A stretch of DNA of 64,000 bases from Candidatus Woesearchaeota archaeon CG10_big_fil_rev_8_21_14_0_10_44_13 (GTDB lineage Archaea; Nanobdellota; Nanobdellia; Woesearchaeales; UBA12501): the NCBI GenBank assembly GCA_002762985.1, contig PCXZ01000016.1, positions 42,088 through 106,087 of the forward strand, in the 5' to 3' direction. How positions within the stretch are numbered: the stretch's first letter is position 1; each line of letters starts with the position of its first letter. This document shows positions 38,401 to 44,933 of this stretch, one piece after another. The notes under the pieces are model-generated. The model saw nothing but the letters and a program-made list of their open reading frames with translations, ran no database searches and was not told where the DNA came from. The translations under genes were made by a program, and so were the position numbers.

Positions 38401-38957
38401 ATGGCAAGTACATCATCACTTTCACTGCGCCTCCAAAGGCGGGCGCTTACACGCTGACAGTGGCAGTAAGAGGAGTATCAGACACCCAGACGTTCAATAT
38501 AGCATCATATTCCGTAACGATAAAATATTCCTCAAGCGATCTTGCGAATGCGAACATAAAGACAAGGATGGCGTACAGCATCGTAGGATCATCCTATATA
38601 ATAGGTGTTGCAGGGGACGCACCCACTGCAACGACATCGGGTTCTACCTCGTCAAACCTGCAGATTGCCGGCCCGGCCATAAACAACAACCTTTACCTGT
38701 TCATAACAAGATCCACAGGAGAGCCAGGTTCTGTTTCCAGATATATAGACGGCGGCATTTTCCTCGACCTCCAGAACGCAGCTTTCGGATATCCTACATC
38801 ACAGGAAGAGCACGTATTGTCAGCAATGCTTGAGTACAAGGACATCTCGATAATAGGCAGCAATAAGGTCCAGGAAGGAAGATATACATTGATAATAAAG
38901 AACGAAGGCGTCAACCAGACGACAGGGAAGACGAAAGTGAGCGTGACGATCATATAG
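29490..38957 (+). CDS. Giant secreted LamG/beta-helix surface protein (~3155 aa)
   Basis: No ATG precedes the signal helix. TTG 29490 (after AGAGTGGT) puts LISEKRLKKAVIFLLVLFALSIAVNHASA at the N-terminus and agrees with the TATA position; the ORF track's 29331 adds 53 basic residues. Visible domains in order are a sialidase/propeller-like repeated region with two LamG/jellyroll domains (~150-370 and ~550-790), an Ig-like domain (~930-1020), a CPAYLSWNGTDYQF-type domain (~1200-1575), and a Cys-containing junction. A long parallel beta-helix with NosD-type repeats follows (~1740-2310; NNTVVNNTVVNS, LTDNNASENYFG), then FN3-like and Ig-like domains. It is very rich in N-x-S/T sequons, so heavy N-glycosylation is expected. 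There is no C-terminal anchor. The pilus operon starts 66 bases downstream. Possible role: adhesin or carbohydrate-binding surface protein (inferred). Confidence 0.9.
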   Translation: MISEKRLKKAVIFLLVLFALSIAVNHASAVTTLLTEVASSSSTGDSTNPAMAMNPNDPTLMHMVWEDDSDFAGSTITREINNGPEKDIVYTNKDDTVWLSKGIGTSSIYIVSDNTSMTSSQNPDITTGYNNITHVVWQGITKPEALTADSNTLFLAHFDGPSFDADYSAAELPSALSSTGVEFSDNNSIYNKSVYLEGTDYLSYDAGNNINMTKGTIEIWYNPQHRSRNYELYILFSAWNSSNNHFYIGLDEVEDPSGESTNPYFYIFMEYNSSNIRMSYYPPYELKKNEWHHIAFAYDFSDPSAGICRFYLDGYLALMNNSCDSFSFNPESIAVGSIATAPSYSARGQIDELRLSNSIRTDAEIRADAGQRDLFYNSMNGTTWAGVSIITSDDDNNSYFPRMDVDKNDTLHLVWESFHNDTFSIVKYREKKHGSAWSSSEVVSGSETATHFPDIAVDHLNYSHIVWQDVDLSSGNFSYFSTIRYSKKNLTSWAPIENISNRTSDAFGVSPTTFKLSYFFSTPRVAVSADNITHVAWSTQAGFPDKDLLFYLSFDDLDGNVTYANGSKLSGQNESYFHVAGRSDTSNAIYTGYAARVNATGYINYSSQNNINPNYGTIMMWVYPLWDPGVQEPMHVNSIFAYYSSNASLTDKSEYITSYIKQCDDTITLICLGDATTSLLYFHIYDNKTENNVMYYNISSWESSAWHHVAFTWNLTAGNNATKMYIDGDNVPAAHFPDNNSAMYFNDTPTEIVIGNLFNESTADYPYAFNGSIDEVMIFDRILDESEIDSCRKRDLDIAYRQRNESGWQNYELASELSTEMSILPSIAPKDGNVYLAWVGADSSYEYYTNNYYHGAFFKAAMNIRNTTSWKGVEVINDESPKEAYAPEIKASSPGKIDILWEDTIRMGGTNLHILYREFSNSTTPKVQLTSPTGGEVITSNLDVEATSEDPDSTISNVSFYYTTDDGLSGNLICTATSSPYSCTWTIGLTSEDFYKVKAITTSNDGGRNWSMSNYMYVDSSASVNMYNFNLTGNDAGSNVIYNKSWTKDTEQFNIPDPTNESTFGNDITDLAKANVSVSDGDYYVVSNNLGCGIYNLTNSIMFKFYIDETPSDILNMRIQWQGYGYVKNGYYTNLSIWNFDTSSWESLANKNFVYSERSDLSSSLTSGFSSYLDPTDNFMYILVTTDEYYSEVCGMTMYLPFGGCPAYLSWNGTDYQFETEGILAIFDRRSEFPTYDKLNNIKPVNGTIRLAIAEVVDETTYMDSAELITVDHGTDADVLLDLNGIPHTIMDPEKVICTDMMGNDCTALVEAQDEKPKGASSSMKNGLVGSRSMDDMPLMNGPEGNYWVSDLSALNIGEKGTRDYIGIELPKQDEDHAAADADGNDKIKIIISGSDTGLLWESESGLFSLAGDTLPYLYSLMDDTKIGELGADGIFKAVPLKIQFLDDGGRWVDYPGDFRNAVFGSYRTLVFPLDRSIIRSSRIRINMMAYSYMIDYVGVDYSADEDVAVNRIRSEDPLLRESDDSRKILHTGDFYEISFREPEKGGSRKTKRSYFLMTEGYYHPLERGIEITENNMKEKEGIEDEANDENMPDNSMPKIGNMLDAISAISKVKNGTTYARMIYDPAYAEEHMLDMYLDKKLNEARSSSGQQADGRKHNSLYTDFVRVIIGKCIVPVDGLKIYENTQLCANSAFTVADSDGDGKIIEILGQNLVFDCRRSSIDSGGDDNPQRNQGAGIAIGLNHTQNVTVKNCNLSRYSVGIGWNYSKDLLIFNNTVEKSYMGIACDRSNNSVIRDNYINYPFYVGFGLAGDSRNNTVVNNTVVNSSLLAYALEGADENLIAYNLANGSSDKACGTVCTNVGALGLTKSANMNTIRNNTINNFYMGIGMVDVGSFFGQSSYGESGQGNNFSSNIITNVLVEGIGLLYPYDADYHNYFDQNNLIKGEKFYYYYDVHGNETNYVQVSDLNLTAGNTSMFTGKITIVNCSYINITNNNVSGNYYGIQVFESHHILLSNNRAFNNREPLFASLLGVPRFVMGAGYAIMRSHDINLTDNNASENYFGYYTKNSYNLTFINNSASMSLGTGFYINSTNISSFINNTADQSGLSAYLFINSWLNRIVNNTARDGAATSFETSITERQKGFYFENTFNNTITDNLAYNCTYGFFMNITNETFANNTAINNSLAGVVFINCLSGTVINETGNIVENNTGAGYIFAGCNNALVTNLNTTQNNRTGFEIYSSHDLTLSNLWSKLNDKGFIFNASYNCTLTNSYSINSTSHEIYFYSSTDNNIADSTIINNVSGNDVYSTTNSWNYMVNTSFNQSNIADSGNSNLSVQWHLDFYVQDNESIPVEGASIWMNDTLAQEYDAATGTNARARLNLTEYVTTGGVKSYYSNYTWNATKAGYMSNVSMVNMTENKEINVTINLFGGITDISPPTSPIVYDGYDYVDYDWTNNASTLFGSWSNSTDRHLIFYGYRIFENGTCLPGKCAPTEVEQATQVQIDGLTLREGYNYTLSVRARDSSYYYSPFIFSDGAIVDLTQPNVTVNSTTHMNSSQWYSSPNATFTFYGNDSLSGISGYSFMLDGNSGTGPDFVEDTRADLLLQSAKNNGQSKVLRANSTGSAFAAITKINSNLTTGDNLTIRVALREDVSDTSDPMTIEAYLIPKDTSITTYELNPYKISNIDTKVLDLSSKALTESDYYSFNLVATSASSDSFYIVIASNLHDDNNTHNISILGTSTDLDNSTSSLICEEGTSCTNITTSFDYAIEVKKKDNSTVWSKTYSNLANGEHWFHVRSRDVAGSWSEPGHFKVMIDSVNGTPLYTTVTPVGYIATTEPTLVVETNEYTACLYNTTNTTYTEMTSYDGLHHESKLTGLSSATYTYSFNCTDRAGNSGYNDTTFIVDMNAAPDTVSIYSMGNYTAGKTMSIDVNATKTYSGIVYGLGELAGYFTINVTNSTDTYRISSTVKDMGNGKYIITFTAPPKAGAYTLTVAVRGVSDTQTFNIASYSVTIKYSSSDLANANIKTRMAYSIVGSSYIIGVAGDAPTATTSGSTSSNLQIAGPAINNNLYLFITRSTGEPGSVSRYIDGGIFLDLQNAAFGYPTSQEEHVLSAMLEYKDISIIGSNKVQEGRYTLIIKNEGVNQTTGKTKVSVTII

Positions 38958-39022
38958 CGCAGAATATTCCCGGGCATATAAGCAACAGGCATGATGCGGC
39001 TGGAGTAATATGAACAAAGATA

Positions 39023-39610
39023 ATGATGGATATGATTGGATATGAAAATAAGATGAAAGATAAAATGAAAAAAAACATGCTCAGGCTGAAGAAGAACAGG
39101 AAATCCCAGCTGTATATAATAACTGCATTGTTCCTCTGCTCGCTTGTTTTCCTGCTTAATTCAAGGGTAGAAAGGATCGAGGAGAGCACGACGGAATTCG
39201 TGTCAACATACAATAATTTCGTGAATGAGGCGAAATATGCCGTCAATAGCGCAATATACCTCAACAGGAATGTTTCGGACGATTTCAGCAGGTTCGCTGA
39301 TGATTATATCGGCTATGCAGAGAGCAAAGGCATAAATGCCTATATGTTTTACGGCATAGTCTATGACGACAAGGTGTATTTTGCAAACAAGCTGAACGAG
39401 AACGTCAATATAACTTCAGGGAATGCAGGAGGCACCGCTAACTTTATATTGACCTCAGGCAACCAAAGCACAATAACGAAGAAAAACTGGCTTAATGCGG
39501 ACATCGGCGGCACAAGCTACTTTTTCAACACATCGATGAATGTCACTGAGATAAAGCTCGTCATGAAGATGTCCCAGGAGAACAAGACAGAGGTAAGGAG
39601 ATATGGCTGA
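39023..39610 (+). CDS. Pilin-like protein 1
   Basis: The protein has 195 residues. A basic N-terminus (MKKNMLRLKKNRKSQ) precedes one hydrophobic helix (LYIITALFLCSLVFLLNS), then a ~150-residue soluble domain with several N-x-S/T sites. The K-S-Q-L junction resembles archaeal class III prepilin signals, where the peptidase cuts before a Gln/hydrophobic helix, although Ser replaces the usual Gly/Ala. Start choice is uncertain, with several in-frame Met (39023, 39053, 39068). It is the first gene of the pilus operon and overlaps the next by 8 bases. Likely a minor pilin or assembly-initiating subunit. Confidence 0.75.
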   Translation: MMDMIGYENKMKDKMKKNMLRLKKNRKSQLYIITALFLCSLVFLLNSRVERIEESTTEFVSTYNNFVNEAKYAVNSAIYLNRNVSDDFSRFADDYIGYAESKGINAYMFYGIVYDDKVYFANKLNENVNITSGNAGGTANFILTSGNQSTITKKNWLNADIGGTSYFFNTSMNVTEIKLVMKMSQENKTEVRRYG

Positions 39611-40187
39611 AAAGAGCGTTAAAACGAGCATTAAAAAGGATTTCAAAAATAGCGTCAAAAATAGCTTCCAGACAGGCTTTAAAAAGGCATCATCAGCGCC
39701 TTCATCGGCGTCATTAAGGCCTGCATTAAGGTCCAAGAAGGCAGTTTCAACATGGATCTCCTGGGTCCTTCTTGTAACTTTCGTCATTTTCATAGGCACA
39801 ACGATATTCTATTGGATGAAGGACTATTCTACGACTGCAATGGCAGACCTTGCGAACAGGGTTAAAACGACCGAAGACTGCGATTTAGTGAGTATACAGG
39901 TCTCTGATGTCACATCAAAAAATGCGCAAACTTTAAATATGAAGGTCACAAATAGGTATAATTTAAGAATAGACCAGATAGTAATAAGCTTATATGACAG
40001 CAAGAACAGGTTTATCCTGTCAAACCTGAGCAATACGACCTTAAGGCCCAATTCAACAAAGGAAATTGAGTTTGAGCAGAACAGCAGCATTGCAACAGCA
40101 AGGCTTGAAGCCATACCTGTCATAATAGATGCAGGCAAGCAGATATACTGCATGGAAAGGAAAGTCGAGATCAATGTCACGAGCTGA
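39603..40187 (+). CDS. Pilin-like protein 2 (class III signal)
   Basis: The protein has 194 residues. It has an unusually long basic leader (~42 residues, KSVKTSIKKDFKNSVKNSFQ) before the prepilin motif SKKAVSTWISWVLLVTFVIFIGTTIFYW. The A|V cleavage context is typical of archaeal type IV pilins processed by a PibD/EppA-type peptidase. The remaining ~115 residues form a beta-rich head with a Cys pair (EDCDL, IYCME). It overlaps the upstream pilin gene and is followed at once by a perfect 24-bp palindrome. No prepilin peptidase gene is in the window. Confidence 0.85.
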   Translation: MAEKSVKTSIKKDFKNSVKNSFQTGFKKASSAPSSASLRPALRSKKAVSTWISWVLLVTFVIFIGTTIFYWMKDYSTTAMADLANRVKTTEDCDLVSIQVSDVTSKNAQTLNMKVTNRYNLRIDQIVISLYDSKNRFILSNLSNTTLRPNSTKEIEFEQNSSIATARLEAIPVIIDAGKQIYCMERKVEINVTS

Positions 40188-40188
40188 T

Positions 40189-40212
40189 CCTGATCGGGCC
40201 GGCCCGATCAGG
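40189..40212. terminator. Perfect 24-bp palindrome after a pilin stop codon
   Basis: CCTGATCGGGCC is followed immediately by its exact reverse complement, two bases after the TGA of pilin 2. In RNA it would form a ~10-bp GC-rich hairpin. It may be an attenuator, processing site or 3' stabiliser separating pilin 2 from the next gene; the following 124 bases are otherwise featureless. Confidence 0.55.
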
Positions 40213-40336
40213 CTGGATGCCTGGGCCAAGAATCAATGGATCAATAGTATCGCAAGGAATCAATAAGATCATTATCATACGGTCAACATAGGATCAAAAC
40301 AAAAGAGATTATTACTAAAACAAAAGGGGTGCCAAA

Positions 40337-40648
40337 ATGGGCAAAATAAAGGGATTATCTCCTATCGAAAAAGAGATAATTGAGCTCGAGCTTGAGAAAT
40401 CAAGGATAGACAGGGAAAAATCAATGCTTGTCCTGAACAAGGGCCTTTTCCTGTATTTCTGCTTCCTTTTCGTGGCAGTCATGGGATTCATCAACGGCTT
40501 CCTGACAAAAGATCTCCTGAACATACTGATCATAATGAGCCTTTGCATAATAATAATAGCTACTCTGCCTTATATAAAGACGATGCACAAGGAAGAGAAG
40601 AGGCTCAGTTCTCTGATTGATGATCTTAAGTCGAAGAGAGGTGGCTAA
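40337..40648 (+). CDS. Small two-helix membrane protein of the pilus operon
   Basis: The protein has 103 residues: an amphipathic charged N-terminus (SPIEKEIIELELEKSRIDREKSMLVL, coiled-coil-like), two membrane helices (LFLYFCFLFVAVMGFINGF and ILIIMSLCIIIIATLPYI) and a charged C-terminal helix. No family was recognised. It starts after GGTGCCAAA and ends one base before the start of the next pilin gene. Position and size suggest an accessory membrane component of the pilus machine. Function unknown. Confidence 0.7.
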   Translation: MGKIKGLSPIEKEIIELELEKSRIDREKSMLVLNKGLFLYFCFLFVAVMGFINGFLTKDLLNILIIMSLCIIIIATLPYIKTMHKEEKRLSSLIDDLKSKRGG

Positions 40649-40649
40649 A

Positions 40650-41210
40650 ATGTCAAATACAAAAAAAGAGGCCCATTCAGGGAAAAGACTAATCAGGTTT
40701 ACAGGGACAAAGGTGATACTGAGCAAGAAGGCCGTTTCGCCGCTCATCGCTACAGTTCTCCTCATAGCATTCGCTGTCGCATTGGGCGCAGTCGTCATGA
40801 ACTGGGGAAGGGGATATGTTGATGACACCACAGCATTCGCGACAGAGAAATCCAACAAGGAGATAAGGTGCAGCATGGACATCAACCTAAAATTCATAGA
40901 GTTCAACGATATAAAGCAGATCTGCCTTGACAACGGCACCAACTCCATAAATTTCACTCTCCAGAACACAGGGACAGTAGGCATCGAGGGAGTCAAGGTC
41001 CAGGCGATCGGCAATTCGTCAATAGTCGATCAGGATGTGAATAGGTCCATCCCAATCGCAAGCATACTCAAGGATTACATCAACTATTCATTGTCGGGCA
41101 ATGGATCCCTTAAGCAGATAAGGTTCACGCCGATGATAAAGGTGGAAGGAGTGAAGATGCTTTGCGCGCAGAACGCCCTCGTGAAAGAGGATGTGGACAT
41201 ATGCACATAG
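40650..41210 (+). CDS. Archaeal type IV pilin (class III signal, Pilin_N type)
   Basis: ATG 40650 (AGAGGTGGC upstream) gives 186 residues; the ORF-track start at 40617 overlaps the previous gene needlessly. SKKAVSPLIATVLLIAFAVALGAVVMNWG is a textbook archaeal pilin N-terminus (PF07790-like) with cleavage in KKA|VSP. The mature protein has a ~150-residue beta-rich head with three Cys (EIRCSMD, KQICLDN, KMLCAQ) and several N-x-S/T sites. This is the clearest pilin of the operon and a good candidate for the major subunit. Confidence 0.9.
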   Translation: MSNTKKEAHSGKRLIRFTGTKVILSKKAVSPLIATVLLIAFAVALGAVVMNWGRGYVDDTTAFATEKSNKEIRCSMDINLKFIEFNDIKQICLDNGTNSINFTLQNTGTVGIEGVKVQAIGNSSIVDQDVNRSIPIASILKDYINYSLSGNGSLKQIRFTPMIKVEGVKMLCAQNALVKEDVDICT

Positions 41211-41212
41211 AC

Positions 41213-41260
41213 ATTGATTTTATTTTTATCAATATATTTTATTGATTTCATTTTTATCAA
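41213..41260. repeat. Two 20-bp AT-rich repeats between pilin genes
   Basis: ATTGATTTTATTTTTATCAA (41213-41232) recurs as ATTGATTTCATTTTTATCAA (41241-41260), 28 bases apart. Each can also form a weak TTGAT/ATCAA hairpin, and both contain T-runs, so together they could work as an archaeal terminator. Confidence 0.5.
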
Positions 41261-41304
41261 ATTAAGCCGACTGACGCAGGCATAAAAGAAATGTCAACCA
41301 AAAA

Positions 41305-41721
41305 ATGGCAGGACAATCAAAGAACATCACACTTTATGTATTCTTATTTGCTCTTTTTATAACCCTTGCGATGGTTTTGGGCGCGAGGACCTATAATCTT
41401 TTCACGGGATCGAAGACGGAAACAGAGAGCACGATGAAATCGACTATGCAGTGCGCATTCTCATACTCGCTTTCGAATATGGAATATTCAGACGGCGTCC
41501 TGAGGTTCGACCTCAAGACGACAGACGAGGAGCTATTCAAAAAGATAATTGTCGTGGGGCACGATGGCCCGAAGGAGATAGCGCTCGGCACTTATATAAA
41601 TTTCAGGCAGGGCGTGAGAGTGGAGCAGATACCGATGGGTGACAGCTTCTTGGTCTATCCTGAAGGGTGTGAAGGACAGAACAACAAGACATGCCTTATA
41701 TCAGAAGGAAGATGCAACTGA
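41305..41721 (+). CDS. Pilin-like protein 4
   Basis: The protein has 138 residues. One N-terminal helix (ITLYVFLFALFITLAMVLGA) after a short polar leader (MAGQSKN) carries a ~105-residue extracytoplasmic domain with four Cys (MQCAFSY, EGCEGQNNKTCLISEGRC), probably two disulfides near the C-terminus. The cleavage motif is less clear than in the neighbouring pilins. Operon position (95 bases after pilin 3, 36 before pilin 5) and topology suggest a minor pilin. No wider family was recognised. Confidence 0.72.
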   Translation: MAGQSKNITLYVFLFALFITLAMVLGARTYNLFTGSKTETESTMKSTMQCAFSYSLSNMEYSDGVLRFDLKTTDEELFKKIIVVGHDGPKEIALGTYINFRQGVRVEQIPMGDSFLVYPEGCEGQNNKTCLISEGRCN

Positions 41722-41757
41722 CCGTAAATCCGGGAGAATATGCAAAGAAGGTCTAAA

Positions 41758-42456
41758 ATGCCAGAACATAACAAAAAATCGCAGATATGGGAATCAGCAG
41801 TCCTATATGTGCTGATGACAGCGATAATCATGGTGATCGTGCTTGAAGCCGGCGTCCCCATACTGCAGGAGATGAGGGACAAGGCAGTATTCATACAGAC
41901 AAGGGATAATTTCATAAGCCTTAACCAGCACATAGAGGATGTCAGCAATGCAGGCCCGGGCTCGCAGAGGCTTGTCCCAATCCAGATAAAGAAGGGCTAT
42001 CTCAAGATCGATAATGAGAAGATAAAATGGTATATGGACACAAAAGCAGACGTGATCGAGCCGATGTCAAAGATAAGCACAGGCAATGTCAAGATGGCAT
42101 CCGATTCGGACGTGGATGCGTATGAATCAGGCAATTACCTCATAATCGAGAATTTTTATGCCCAGGCAGGGTTCAACAAGATAGGCAATGAGTCGTCATT
42201 CGGCAACATCACCTCGACGAACATACTTGATTATATGAAGTTCAAGGGCACAGGGTCTGTGGCAAACGGCACATTCACGCTGCAGATAGACGGGACGTCA
42301 TTTGAAGGGAACGGCTACACAAAGATCGATGAGGAAGGATATGACAAGGACAGGGCAGTTGTGAGGGCGTTCATAAACACGACATCAGGCGCAAATTACA
42401 CGGTAACATTCACTATGTATGGGGATACGGATTTCATGACAGTAAACATAGAATGA
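41758..42456 (+). CDS. Pilin-like protein 5
   Basis: The likely start is ATG 41758 (MPEHNKKSQIWES) after AAGGTC; the ORF track's 41740 adds MQRRSK. This gives 232 residues. The KKSQ junction precedes a hydrophobic helix (AVLYVLMTAIIMVIVLEAGVPIL), parallel to pilin-like protein 1. The large head domain (~200 residues) has no Cys and several N-x-S/T sites, ending in a beta-rich segment. Larger minor pilins often form the tip of type IV filaments; a tip role here is inferred. The ATPase gene follows after a 142-base gap. Confidence 0.75.
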   Translation: MPEHNKKSQIWESAVLYVLMTAIIMVIVLEAGVPILQEMRDKAVFIQTRDNFISLNQHIEDVSNAGPGSQRLVPIQIKKGYLKIDNEKIKWYMDTKADVIEPMSKISTGNVKMASDSDVDAYESGNYLIIENFYAQAGFNKIGNESSFGNITSTNILDYMKFKGTGSVANGTFTLQIDGTSFEGNGYTKIDEEGYDKDRAVVRAFINTTSGANYTVTFTMYGDTDFMTVNIE

Positions 42457-42598
42457 TCCAAATCTGTTCCAATCCGGTATCAAAACACCTTCAAATAACT
42501 TCCAAAGCAGAGTGTTTCAAAAATATTTCAAAGCGATTCATATTGATTTCAAGGGCAATGTACTGCAATTACGCAATGTATAAAAAAAGAGGTGTTAG

Positions 42599-44629
42599 AT
42601 GCCTTCATTCATGGATAAGCTCAAGGGGATAAAGACCCTTGGCGATGTGAAATATCTCATAACAAAAAAAGAGGAGGATAGGGGAAAAGACATACTGAAA
42701 AGTATGGACGAGATCAGTCCTGAAGAGGCCTTTGCTGTAGGAGGAGGCCCCGTGATGATGAAAACGCCGTCCGGATTGGCGAAGCACGATGCCAAGAAGG
42801 AGGAAGAGACCGCTAAGACGCTTGAAGGCGCGCCTATCCAGTCATTGGCTGAAGGCGTCAAGACAAAGATAGAAGGCATATCTTTTTCCATAGACCTGAG
42901 GCCTAAGATAATAGAGCTCCCCCCCTTCAAGGATGTTTCTAGCATTAACGTAAAATATCCAGTAATGCCCCCTTATGCATACGCCCACATCTATTGGGAC
43001 AAGAAGAACAGCGAGCTCCTTTACGAGATAGAAGAGCCCGAGCTTTCGAAGGTCGAGAAGAACCTCCTCAGGCTGATACAGCTCGGATTGGAGGAGATGA
43101 TCAATGTGAGCTTTGTCAGGGCGACAAACTCCAACCTCATAATGCAGTACCTTGAGAAGAACGTCCAGTCCATACTCATAGAGCTGGGCACAAAGGTGAC
43201 AAAAGAGACCTACTTCAAGATAATGTATTATGTGTACAGGGATTCTGTCGGCCTCAATGAGATTGAGCCCATGCTCAATGATTATTTCATAGAGGATATC
43301 GAGTGCAATGGGCAGAACTTCCCCATCTATATAGTGCATAGGAAATACCAGAACCTGAGGTCCAATATACAATTCAATGACCCCCAGAGGATAACTGATT
43401 TTGTCGAGAAGCTAGCCCAGAAGGCAGGGAGATATGTGTCATACGCAAGGCCCATCCTTGACGGCACGCTTCCTGACGGATCGAGGGTGAACGCAACATA
43501 CACAAGCGATGTCACTACGAGAGGACCCACTTTCACGATAAGGAAATTCACAAAGGAGCCATGGACGCCAATACACCTGATAAACATGAACACAGCTTCT
43601 GCTGAAGTGTTCGCGTTCCTCTGGCTGGTGATAGAGAACAAGTTCAACATAATGGTGATAGGGGAGACCGCATCAGGAAAGACCACATTCATGAACAGCA
43701 TACTCCACTTCGTATCGTCAGAGGCGAGGATATGCTCTATAGAGGATACGAGGGAAATAAACATAGCCCACGACAACTGGCTGCCTGCTGTCGTCAGGAC
43801 AGGATTCGGGATACCCAATATCAGCGGAGTGCAGTACGGCGAGATAAACCTTTTCGATCTTCTCAAGGAGACTTTCAGGCAGAATCCTGATTATGTCGTT
43901 GTGGGAGAAGTGAGGGGCATAGAGACTTATGTCCTTTTCCAAGGCATGGCATCAGGCCACCCTTCATTCTCGACGTTCCACGCGAATTCGATGGAAACCC
44001 TGACAAGGAGGCTTGAGACGCCGCCCATAAGCCTGCCGCCGACCCTTGTAGAATCCCTTGATGTAGTCTGCGTCACAAGCCATATCAAAGGGAGGGAGAC
44101 CAACATAAGAAGGATGATGGAGATGGACGAGATAATAGAGGTCAAAGGAGAGGTAGGAAAGGTGGTGATGAACAAGCTCTTCTTATGGGATCCTGTCAAG
44201 GATGTCTTCCAGTTCAACGGCAATTCCCACGTGTTCAAGAAGATATTCGACAGGACAGGAACGCCTATACGGACTCTGATGGACGAGCTGAACACGAGGA
44301 CAAAGCTCCTGAAAAAGATAGCAGAGATGAAGATAACTGATTTCAAAGAGGTGAACGAGATAGTGAACTCGTATGTCAAGAACAAGACAGAGACCCTGAA
44401 GAGATTCGGCATAACTGAAGAGGGCATTGCAAACGAGAAGAAGGTGAAATCGGGAAATGAGGATAAGAAAGAGGGCAAAGAGAAACCCGCACCCAAGTCA
44501 TCGTCCCAGCCGCCATCCCAAAAACCGTCAAAATCACAAACCTCGCCGCCATCCCAACAGCCATCTCCTGCATCCGGGCAATCTTCAAAGAAGAAAAATG
44601 CAAAGAACAAGGCGCCAAATAAAAAATGA
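42599..44629 (+). CDS. Type II/IV secretion system ATPase (pilus assembly motor)
   Basis: The protein has 676 residues. The T2SSE/VirB11-like core covers ~200-600, with Walker A GETASGKTTF near 355, an Asp box (ARICSIEDTREI), Walker B-type FRQNPDYVVVGEVRG and a His-box region (ASGHPSFSTFHANSMETL). It energises pilin insertion and filament assembly, working with TadC/FlaJ-type membrane proteins encoded two genes downstream. The N-terminal ~130 residues are family-variable. The last ~60 residues are a Pro/Ser/Lys tail (KPAPKSSSQPPSQKPSKS), unusual and probably disordered. AGAGGTG precedes the ATG. The gene overlaps the next start by four bases. Confidence 0.95.
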   Translation: MPSFMDKLKGIKTLGDVKYLITKKEEDRGKDILKSMDEISPEEAFAVGGGPVMMKTPSGLAKHDAKKEEETAKTLEGAPIQSLAEGVKTKIEGISFSIDLRPKIIELPPFKDVSSINVKYPVMPPYAYAHIYWDKKNSELLYEIEEPELSKVEKNLLRLIQLGLEEMINVSFVRATNSNLIMQYLEKNVQSILIELGTKVTKETYFKIMYYVYRDSVGLNEIEPMLNDYFIEDIECNGQNFPIYIVHRKYQNLRSNIQFNDPQRITDFVEKLAQKAGRYVSYARPILDGTLPDGSRVNATYTSDVTTRGPTFTIRKFTKEPWTPIHLINMNTASAEVFAFLWLVIENKFNIMVIGETASGKTTFMNSILHFVSSEARICSIEDTREINIAHDNWLPAVVRTGFGIPNISGVQYGEINLFDLLKETFRQNPDYVVVGEVRGIETYVLFQGMASGHPSFSTFHANSMETLTRRLETPPISLPPTLVESLDVVCVTSHIKGRETNIRRMMEMDEIIEVKGEVGKVVMNKLFLWDPVKDVFQFNGNSHVFKKIFDRTGTPIRTLMDELNTRTKLLKKIAEMKITDFKEVNEIVNSYVKNKTETLKRFGITEEGIANEKKVKSGNEDKKEGKEKPAPKSSSQPPSQKPSKSQTSPPSQQPSPASGQSSKKKNAKNKAPNKK

Positions 44630-44853
44630 CAAAGAGACAGAAGATAGACGAAGTAGTGAAATTGAAGAGAGGCATGAAGAAGGCCCTCGCTTTGGTAGAT
44701 TATTACAACAATCTTGCCGACAGGCAGATATCCAGCGAGGAAGAGCTCAGGGAGACAAGATCGAAGATGGAGTTCACACAGAAGCAGATATTGAGGGCAT
44801 GCCTTGAGATAAAGAAGGCCACGAAAGAGAAGGAATCAGATATCTCAAGCTGA
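44626..44853 (+). CDS. Small helical protein coupled to the pilus ATPase
   Basis: The protein has 75 residues, almost entirely charged alpha-helix (QKIDEVVKLKRGMKKALALV and ELRETRSKMEFTQKQILRA), likely a helical hairpin or coiled coil. No Cys, no membrane helix and no recognised family. Its ATG overlaps the ATPase stop (ATGA), so the two are translated together, which points to a partner or regulator of the ATPase. It precedes the TadC-like genes. Confidence 0.75.
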   Translation: MTKRQKIDEVVKLKRGMKKALALVDYYNNLADRQISSEEELRETRSKMEFTQKQILRACLEIKKATKEKESDISS

Positions 44854-44933
44854 TGTTAGGGGGGTTCATAAGATGATTCCATGAGCATATCCAATGTGAT
44901 TAGTCGGCATCTTCCAGGATCGGGCGGGTTTCC

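Noticed and set aside
42842-43866. Antisense ORFs in the pilus ATPase (42842-43372, 43327-43866)
   Set aside because: Opposite-strand shadows of a gene with clear Walker motifs; no independent signals.
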